A DNA stretch of 9,737 bases, taken from contig DFAP01000134.1 of the NCBI GenBank assembly GCA_002365855.1, positions 1-9,737 of the forward strand. The letters run 5' to 3'. Made by a program: the position numbers and the translations under genes. The stretch comes from Pelotomaculum sp. UBA3103. Its GTDB lineage: Bacteria > Bacillota > Desulfotomaculia > Desulfotomaculales > Pelotomaculaceae. The notes beneath the pieces were generated by a model. The model was not told the DNA's origin. It ran no database searches and saw only the letters and a program-made list of their open reading frames with translations. Below are positions 5,128-9,737 of this stretch, one piece after another; the first letter of the stretch is position 1; every line of letters begins with the position of its first letter.

Positions 5128-7834
5128 AAATGTGAAATCCAATGATGCTTAAAAGGTTATGTAAGGGCTCGCTCAAGAACTTCCTCATAAAAGTTATTGT
5201 TTCCTCTTTTAATAAATGAAGTTGTCTAAATGTTTGTGCCTGAAACAAATCTTTCTTTTCTAACGGAGCCGGCCGCAGCCTAAAACGGATATATTCTCCC
5301 TTCCATTCACTTGTGAGCAGCGCAAGTTCATCTAATACGGACAGGGCAGCCCTAACAGTATATTTACTTGAGTAATGAAACCCATTATTTACAAAATATT
5401 TTAGAGTCTGGTCCACGCTGATATTCGACCACCCGCTGTTAATGGTCTGCCGCCGCAACATTTTATAGAAACAGGCGAGGAAATCCCTGCCCGGCGCCAG
5501 GGTTTCAAGTCCGGCCTCATTATCTTCCAGGTCTTCAGGACCAAAGAGCAGATATATGTTTCCACCGGTTTGAATGGAATTAATCCCGTGGTATATCGCT
5601 TCAGTACTGTATGGAAGATGGTACAGCAATGACTGGTTAGCTGTCTTTCCCATAAAACCTGCCGTGGACGGTGTGGTTACCATTACTTTGACTTTCCCCG
5701 CTTTAAACATTGCAGTCATTTCTGAGACCGCTCTATGGGAGTTAATGGAATGACAGCAGGCAACTCTACCCTTCAGAGATGGTCTGGCTAATTGCAGGTG
5801 GCAGGCTAACTCGACGGTCTGGTAGGCGCCCGTTGTTATGACCATGGTGGACAAGTCACCGGAGACCAACTCAGCTAATTCTTCAGGCCTGTTTGCCAGA
5901 CCGCGCTTATCAATAAAATTGATTTGATGTTTCTCTTTATTGCATTTGATGCAAACTAACGAATCTGTATTATTTAAAACATTCAGCTTGCCGAGTACAA
6001 ACTCCGGCATGAAATATTCCTGCGTATCGCCCTGCAAAATATCATCTGGGACCAGGGCCGGCCTGTCAGGCTGTATTTCTTCATAGCTAACCCTGCCCGG
6101 CTGTTCTAAAACTGCAGGGATACCCAGGTCTTTTACCTCCAGCTGAATAGACCTCCTGCCATTATATTCATTAATACCCGGCACAAAGGCAAGGTCCACA
6201 GATTTCGCCGCAGCAAGGGGGCCGGCATATGGACCCATATTAAAACCAATCCCCTCGAGCGTAGTGTTTTCACGCTGCAGGCGGAGTTTCAGGTGTGCTG
6301 CCTTTTTACCTACGCACCTACTATCCAGGAGTAAAGCTTTCCTGCATCCGAGCAGAGGGTCCGGGTTGGTATGCCCGAAAGGACGAAGGGTGGAAATTTC
6401 TCTGACCAGCTCTTCCGAAACCTGCTCCAAATCAATAATACCATCAAGCTCAAGTCCAGGCATTAATTTTTTTTCACCAATTAGTTGTTCAGCCAAGGCG
6501 TTTATATCTTTTCGAAAAGCATCAATTCTAGTGCGCTTGATGCTAAATCCAGCAGCAAGTGAATGCCCCCCGTAATCCAACAGGTTCTCTCTGCAGCGGT
6601 CAAGGGCATGGTATATATTAAATTCAGGTATACTCCTGGCAGAACCTCTCCCTTCAAGCTCTCCCATGGAAATCAAGAGCACGGGCCGGTAAAGACGTTC
6701 CATTAAACGGGAGGCGACAATTCCAACTACACCTGGATGCCAATTATCCGAGGCCAGAACGAGAACCAGTCCTTTGACCAGTTCAGGCACTTCATTGACT
6801 AACGCAAGTGCTTCGGCCAGGACCACGGACTCTATCTTCTGCCTGGCCTGGTTATTGTTGTTTAGTTCAACAGCAAGCTCCCTGGCTTCTTCGATACTGT
6901 CCGTCAGCAACAACCTCAAGGCTAGTTCCGGCCGGCCCATCCTGCCCGCAGCATTTAGCCTTGGAGCTAATCCGAAGCTGACCTCCGATGTTCCGAGGTC
7001 ACCCTTATCAGTGCCGCTTACTGCCATTAAGGCACGCAGGCCGGGATTTCCAGTGTTACTTAAGATAGGCAGTCCATATTTAACCAGAATCCGGTTTTCA
7101 TCTTTAACAGGAACTATATCGGCTATTGTCCCAAGGCAAGCAAGATCAAGATACTCCTTCCAGGCTTCGCTGCCCACACCGGCCTCATCGAATAGAGCCT
7201 GGGCCAGTTTAAGCGCTACACCAACCCCCGCCAATTCCTTAAAAGGGTAAATACAGTCATGCCTTTTAGGATTAACCGCTGCCAGAGCCGGAGGAATCTC
7301 CCCCGGCGGCTCATGATGATCAGTAATAATTAGATCAATGCCGTTTTTGCCCGCCCAGCAGACCTCCTCCATGTCACTAATACCACAATCCACAGTGACA
7401 ACCAGACTCGTTCCCTTTTCCATGGCTTTTTTCAGAACTTCCAGGTGAAGGCCATAACCCTCTTCCAGACGGTTAGGAATAAAATATTCCACCTCTGCTC
7501 CAAGACGCCTCAGGACTTTCACAAGCAGGGCTGTACCGGTAATGCCGTCGGCATCGTAATCCCCGTAAACAAGCACCCTTTCCCGTGATTCTACAGCTTT
7601 TAATATCCTGGAGACAGCCTTATCCATGTCCTTTAAAAGTAGCGGATGGTGCAGGCTCTCCATATCACATCTCAGGAAGGCACGACCCTGTTCGATCGTA
7701 TATATACCCCGGTTGATTAACAATTGGGCTACAATTGGAGAAATACCCAGTTTGTGGGCAAAGATCCGGCCTAGAGCAGGAGCAGGTGGTTTAACCCGCC
7801 ATATTTTTTGACAAAATTCAGGAAATATATTCAT
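5126..7834 (-). CDS. recJ: Single-stranded-DNA-specific 5'-3' exonuclease RecJ, long form
   Basis: Degrades single-stranded DNA 5' to 3' in recombination and repair. The DHH core is intact: GDYDADG (91-97), VDCGI (148-152), TDHH (171-174) and GTIADIVP (235-242). The DHHA1 region follows (HPGVVGIVASR at 366-376, GGHSLAAGF at 422-430) and then an OB-like domain (about 455-565, with PFGHTNPDP at 485-493). Residues about 600-765 form an extension resembling the second half of a superfamily-2 helicase without ATP-binding motifs. Residues about 785-902 look like a winged-helix-type tail ending near PLEKKDLFQAQTFRQL. At 902 residues it is longer than Bacillus RecJ (about 790). No ribosome binding site precedes ATG 7834, and the promoter is only about 10 nt upstream, so the mRNA is predicted to be leaderless. 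First gene of the recJ-apt-rel-dtd-MBL operon. Confidence 0.96.
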   Translation of the reverse strand: MNIFPEFCQKIWRVKPPAPALGRIFAHKLGISPIVAQLLINRGIYTIEQGRAFLRCDMESLHHPLLLKDMDKAVSRILKAVESRERVLVYGDYDADGITGTALLVKVLRRLGAEVEYFIPNRLEEGYGLHLEVLKKAMEKGTSLVVTVDCGISDMEEVCWAGKNGIDLIITDHHEPPGEIPPALAAVNPKRHDCIYPFKELAGVGVALKLAQALFDEAGVGSEAWKEYLDLACLGTIADIVPVKDENRILVKYGLPILSNTGNPGLRALMAVSGTDKGDLGTSEVSFGLAPRLNAAGRMGRPELALRLLLTDSIEEARELAVELNNNNQARQKIESVVLAEALALVNEVPELVKGLVLVLASDNWHPGVVGIVASRLMERLYRPVLLISMGELEGRGSARSIPEFNIYHALDRCRENLLDYGGHSLAAGFSIKRTRIDAFRKDINALAEQLIGEKKLMPGLELDGIIDLEQVSEELVREISTLRPFGHTNPDPLLGCRKALLLDSRCVGKKAAHLKLRLQRENTTLEGIGFNMGPYAGPLAAAKSVDLAFVPGINEYNGRRSIQLEVKDLGIPAVLEQPGRVSYEEIQPDRPALVPDDILQGDTQEYFMPEFVLGKLNVLNNTDSLVCIKCNKEKHQINFIDKRGLANRPEELAELVSGDLSTMVITTGAYQTVELACHLQLARPSLKGRVACCHSINSHRAVSEMTAMFKAGKVKVMVTTPSTAGFMGKTANQSLLYHLPYSTEAIYHGINSIQTGGNIYLLFGPEDLEDNEAGLETLAPGRDFLACFYKMLRRQTINSGWSNISVDQTLKYFVNNGFHYSSKYTVRAALSVLDELALLTSEWKGEYIRFRLRPAPLEKKDLFQAQTFRQLHLLKEETITFMRKFLSEPLHNLLSIIGFHI

Positions 7835-7844
7835 AGTTAATAAA

Positions 7845-7874
7845 ATTATAATCTACACCGTAAGGTTTTGGCAA
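7845..7874 (-). promoter_or_regulatory. Promoter of the recJ operon
   Basis: TTGCCA (7869-7874) and TATAAT (7845-7850) on the minus strand are 18 nt apart. Transcription should start near 7837-7839, only 3-5 nt before the recJ ATG at 7834. There is no room for a Shine-Dalgarno sequence, and none is present. Confidence 0.78.
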
Positions 7875-7888
7875 CGCGGGGATAAATT

Positions 7889-7914
7889 AAAAAAGCCGGC
7901 ATAGTACGCCAGCT
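7889..7914 (-). terminator. Intrinsic terminator of the CDF transporter gene
   Basis: AGCTGGC (7908-7914) pairs with GCCGGCT (7894-7900) on the minus strand, 7 bp with one G-U, around a 7-nt loop, followed by TTTTTT (7889-7894). It separates the transporter unit from the recJ promoter just downstream. Confidence 0.88.
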
Positions 7915-7933
7915 AAAAGCAGTTAATATTTTT

Positions 7934-8854
7934 TTAGTCACTATTATCGTTTTTGCACTTATCACCGCATGGCTGACAGCATTCATCGCAATTAAAGTCG
8001 CAAGGCTCAGTGTGGATCATGACCAGCACGCCGGAAAACATTGTATGCATATCTTCCTCTATCCTGTCACAAATCGTATGTACTTTATTTATTGCCCATT
8101 CCCTCGGTACTACCAGGTGCAGATCAATATACCTCTGAGAGCCGGCCTTTCTGGTTCTCAGCTTATGGTACTCAACAAAATGAGGTGAGTATTTTTCAAG
8201 CACATTCTTTATTTTCAATTCTTCCTCTTCCGGCAGACGGACGTCGAGGATGCTATACATGGAGTCTAAAATCAACTTTACAGCAGCTTTTAATATAAAC
8301 AGGGCAACGAAAATGGCTATCAGTGAATCCAATATCACTAGTCCTGTTATTTTAATTGCAACTATTCCAGCCATAACCCCTAATGAAGTGTAAACATCCG
8401 TCCTCAGATGCCACGCATCGGCGGCCAACGCCGGTGATTCCGTTTTTCGGGCCACCCGCATCAACTCTCTTGAAACAAAGAAGTTTACCAGCGCTGATAT
8501 GCCCATTACCGCCGCCCCTAATTCAAGGGAGTGGATTTCAGCTCCTATTCCGAATAATTTGGGATAGGCATGATAAATAATCATTGCCGCGGCGGCCAAA
8601 ATCAATATAGCCTCCGCAATGCTGGCCACGTTCTCAAATTTACCGTGGCCATACCTGTGTCCCTCATCGGCCGGCTTGGAGGATTCCCTGACTGAAAAAA
8701 AGGCGAAAAAAGCGGCGATTAAGTCCAGTCCGGAATGAAGCGCCTCAGAGAGCACGCTCACGGAGTTCATAGAAACACCTATCGCCAGTTTTCCTGCGGT
8801 TAGGATGGTGTTTGAAAATATGGACAGGCGTGCCGCCCTGACCTTCTCGTTCAA
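7934..8854 (-). CDS. Cation diffusion facilitator (CDF) metal efflux transporter
   Basis: An inner-membrane, proton-coupled exporter of divalent metal, 306 residues. The frame is open from TTG 8872, but TTG 8854 is preferred: AAAGGGTG lies 7 nt before it, and the product starts MNEKVRAARLSIFSNT like other CDFs. Six hydrophobic segments lie between about 12 and 197. Metal sites can be placed by comparison with E. coli YiiP: transport site H40, D44 (HSGLD) and H149, D153 (HLRTD); second site D63, H66, H70 (GHRYGHGKFE); cytoplasmic-domain site H230, H246, H259, H281, E283. The HDHD transport site is the form seen in zinc-selective ZnT proteins, whereas YiiP has DDHD, so zinc is the likeliest ion (inference). 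After IHTEP the protein has an extra tail with six cysteines (285, 289, 292, 293, 296, 300). It is a single-gene unit with its own promoter, structured leader and terminator. Confidence 0.94.
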   Translation of the reverse strand: MNEKVRAARLSIFSNTILTAGKLAIGVSMNSVSVLSEALHSGLDLIAAFFAFFSVRESSKPADEGHRYGHGKFENVASIAEAILILAAAAMIIYHAYPKLFGIGAEIHSLELGAAVMGISALVNFFVSRELMRVARKTESPALAADAWHLRTDVYTSLGVMAGIVAIKITGLVILDSLIAIFVALFILKAAVKLILDSMYSILDVRLPEEEELKIKNVLEKYSPHFVEYHKLRTRKAGSQRYIDLHLVVPREWAINKVHTICDRIEEDMHTMFSGVLVMIHTEPCDFNCDECCQPCGDKCKNDNSD

Positions 8855-8967
8855 GTACAAACACCCTTTCAAATCAAATAGCCCGTGAACTCATCTCTTG
8901 TATGCAAGATGGAGTCCCACGGGCAATTCCGCTGCCTTTCGGCCCGACCAAAAAACGGTCTGACTTA
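8855..8967 (-). promoter_or_regulatory. Structured 5' leader of the CDF gene, possible riboswitch of unrecognised class
   Basis: About 112 nt of untranslated RNA with three helices on the minus strand. A: GACC (8957-8960) with GGTC (8946-8949) around a T-run. B: GGGC (8942-8945) with GCCC (8921-8924), enclosing a possible GCC-GAAA-GGC hairpin. C: GCCCGTG (8918-8924) with CACGGGC (8881-8887), enclosing a CATCTTG/CAAGAGATG inner stem. GCCC at 8921-8924 belongs to both B and C, so they exclude each other, as in a switch. After C comes TATTTGATTT, an imperfect U-tract, and the ribosome binding site is 11 nt further on. The regulated gene exports metal, so metal sensing is the natural guess, but I do not recognise the aptamer. 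Confidence 0.55.
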
Positions 8968-8973
8968 AAACTT

Positions 8974-9002
8974 AGTATATCACAACAAAAACCTTCGTTC
9001 AA
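8974..9002 (-). promoter_or_regulatory. Promoter of the CDF gene
   Basis: TTGAAC (8997-9002) and TATACT (8974-8979) on the minus strand are separated by 17 nt. Predicted start near 8966-8967. A CTTG-N4-CAAG dyad (9003-9014) touches the upstream edge of the -35. Confidence 0.85.
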
Positions 9003-9014
9003 CTTGTGACCAAG
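9003..9014. promoter_or_regulatory. CTTG-N4-CAAG dyad next to the CDF -35, possible operator
   Basis: CTTGTGACCAAG is a short inverted repeat abutting the -35 hexamer. A second copy with the same half-sites, CTTGTATGCAAG, is at 8897-8908 in the leader, inside hairpin C. A repressor or activator site is possible, but the half-sites are only four bases long. Confidence 0.3.
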
Positions 9015-9054
9015 CTGTTAATTTATATTTTTTTACTATAGCTTCTCCACAAAC

Positions 9055-9080
9055 TGAGCGCCACTAGGCGCCACCTTTTT
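9055..9080. repeat. 10-nt tandem repeat forming a hairpin, followed by a T-run
   Basis: TGAGCGCCAC (9055-9064) is followed at once by TAGGCGCCAC (9065-9074), 8 of 10 bases identical. GCGCC (9058-9062) and GGCGC (9067-9071) can form a 5-bp hairpin with an ACTA loop, and TTTTT follows at 9076-9080. It resembles a small plus-strand terminator, yet no plus-strand gene lies upstream. It sits between the divergent CDF and DUF151 promoters. Confidence 0.45.
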
Positions 9081-9106
9081 AAGCCTTTCCGACATCCAAA
9101 CAATTA

Positions 9107-9115
9107 TGGTAGAAT
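9107..9115 (+). promoter_or_regulatory. Extended -10 promoter of the DUF151 gene
   Basis: TGGTAGAAT gives a TGn extension and a TAGAAT -10 (9110-9115). No good -35 is present at 17 nt upstream (TTCCGA). The predicted start near 9122 leaves a very AT-rich leader of about 78 nt. Confidence 0.6.
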
Positions 9116-9150
9116 AGAAATAAATCAAATAAATAATAAAAAGAGATTTA

Positions 9151-9166
9151 AAAAATATATATTTTT
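9151..9166. repeat. Perfect AT-only palindrome in the DUF151 leader
   Basis: AAAAATATATATTTTT is a perfect 16-nt palindrome between the predicted start of transcription and the ribosome binding site. It could be a binding site or a weak RNA hairpin. In so AT-rich a stretch it could also be chance. Confidence 0.5.
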
Positions 9167-9199
9167 CGGGTTTGCACATTACAATAAAAAGAGGGTGAG

Positions 9200-9682
9200 A
9201 TGGTGATACCCGTAAAAGTAAAGGAAATAGCCTACGATATCATGATGAATCCGGTGGTCTTGCTGTTAGATGAGCAGGAATTAAAAGCTCTGCCGATCTG
9301 GGTGGGTCCTTTCGAAGCACATTCAATAGCTATTGCGCTGCAGGGTATCTGCCTCGACCGGCCGCTTACCCATGATCTTTTAAAAAACTTATGCGACCTG
9401 ATGGAGTTCCGGCTTAATATGGTAGTTATCAACGATATCAGGGAAGGGACATATTACGCTAAGTTGCATCTGTGGCAGCATGACAGGGAATTTGTGATCG
9501 ATTCCAGGCCCAGTGATGCCATTGCGCTGGCTTTACGGACAAAGACCCCTATTTATATAAGCGAGAAGGTTGCCGAAGGCTCATTGGCAATTAAGGACCT
9601 TATGAGCGAAGAACAACAGCAGGAACTTAAAGAACTGCTGGAGTCCAATCGCCCGGACGACTTAAAGAAGTCACTTCATTAA
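9200..9682 (+). CDS. Bifunctional nuclease (BFN/DUF151) family protein
   Basis: A 160-residue soluble protein with a full-length BFN domain. Signature segments are LPIWVGPFEAHSIAIAL (31-47), RPLTHDLLKNL (54-64), GTYYAKLHL (83-91) and IDSRPSDAIALALR (100-113). The domain was named for plant proteins reported to have DNase and RNase activity; in bacteria the role is unproven, and nuclease activity here is only family inference. A charged tail follows (SEEQQQELKELLES, about 136-149). GAGGGTG at 9191-9197 precedes the start: ATG 9200 is very close to it, and GTG 9203 (one codon later) has a more normal 5-nt gap, so the start is uncertain by one residue. It has its own promoter, diverges from the CDF gene, and is followed by a strong hairpin, so it is probably monocistronic. 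Confidence 0.92.
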   Translation: MVIPVKVKEIAYDIMMNPVVLLLDEQELKALPIWVGPFEAHSIAIALQGICLDRPLTHDLLKNLCDLMEFRLNMVVINDIREGTYYAKLHLWQHDREFVIDSRPSDAIALALRTKTPIYISEKVAEGSLAIKDLMSEEQQQELKELLESNRPDDLKKSLH

Positions 9683-9695
9683 ATATTATTTATTT

Positions 9696-9733
9696 ATAAG
9701 GGGACAGCCCTTAAAAAAGGCGTGTCCCCTTAT
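9696..9733 (+). terminator. Strong hairpin after the DUF151 gene: terminator or REP-like palindrome
   Basis: AAGGGGACA (9698-9706) pairs perfectly with TGTCCCCTT (9723-9731), extended by TA outside (9696-9697 with 9732-9733) and GCC/GGC inside (9707-9709 with 9718-9720). The downstream sequence in the window is only ATTATT, so the T-run is poor as far as can be seen. Its position 13 nt after the stop fits a terminator. The GGGGACA...TGTCCCC form also resembles dispersed palindromes found in genomes carrying REP-associated (RAYT-type) transposases. Confidence 0.65.
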
Positions 9734-9737
9734 TATT

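Noticed and set aside
5113..5142. ATG at 5142 as the apt start, giving 182 residues and overlapping recJ
   Set aside because: The strong AAGGAGG at 5121-5127 lies downstream of that ATG and is well placed for TTG 5112. The family amino end also matches the shorter product.
8855..8872. TTG at 8872 as the start of the CDF gene
   Set aside because: The best ribosome binding site, AAAGGGTG, lies downstream of that codon, and the family amino end begins at TTG 8854.
8855..8967. Direct call of a NiCo riboswitch on the basis of the downstream CDF gene
   Set aside because: The four-way-junction order and conserved junction segments I remember for that class could not be laid onto this sequence, so it is reported as unclassified.
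1..9737. Signs of a phage, transposon, CRISPR array or toxin-antitoxin module
   Set aside because: Gene order is the conserved housekeeping one. No transposase, integrase, terminal inverted repeats, spacer-repeat pattern or small gene pair was found apart from the REP-like palindrome at the right edge.

Overview
The window reads as core chromosome of a low-to-mid GC Gram-positive bacterium, most likely a Clostridia member of the Peptococcaceae type (Pelotomaculum/Desulfotomaculum-like). The basis is a T-box leader in front of hisS, a UPF0291 (YnzC-type) protein, a long RecJ with a Firmicutes-style C-terminal extension, strong AGGAGG-type ribosome binding sites, several TTG starts, and the conserved Firmicutes order recJ-apt-rel-dtd followed by hisS. 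The lineage is inferred from gene content; no marker gene fixes it.

Layout. At the left edge, the first 69 codons of hisS lie on the minus strand. They are preceded by a complete T-box leader (about 209-493) with its own consensus promoter. A divergent extended -10 promoter then drives a small plus-strand UPF0291 gene (734-1021) that carries an unusual Cys/His-rich tail and ends at an intrinsic terminator (1099-1132). Next comes a tight minus-strand operon, transcribed right to left: recJ, apt, rel, dtd and a glyoxalase-II-like metallo-hydrolase (7834 down to 1133). Its promoter lies so close to the recJ ATG that the mRNA is predicted to be almost leaderless. Upstream, and ended by its own terminator, is a minus-strand cation diffusion facilitator gene with a well-formed promoter and a structured 112-nt leader. 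Finally a divergent plus-strand bifunctional-nuclease-family (DUF151) gene (9200-9682) ends in a strong hairpin at the window edge.

How the genes fit together. The operon joins purine salvage (Apt), (p)ppGpp synthesis and hydrolysis (Rel), D-aminoacyl-tRNA proofreading (Dtd) and single-strand DNA end processing (RecJ), next to a tRNA synthetase controlled by uncharged tRNA. Amino-acid starvation would be sensed in parallel by Rel at the ribosome and by the T-box at the hisS mRNA. The CDF gene is a separate metal-efflux unit.

No phage, insertion sequence, CRISPR array, rRNA or tRNA gene was seen. The genes are mostly ordinary housekeeping. The points worth a second look are the unclassified leader of the CDF gene, the mismatch between the T-box UGGN base and tRNA-His, the predicted leaderless recJ, the diverged active-site residues of Apt, and the Cys-rich tails on two unrelated proteins.
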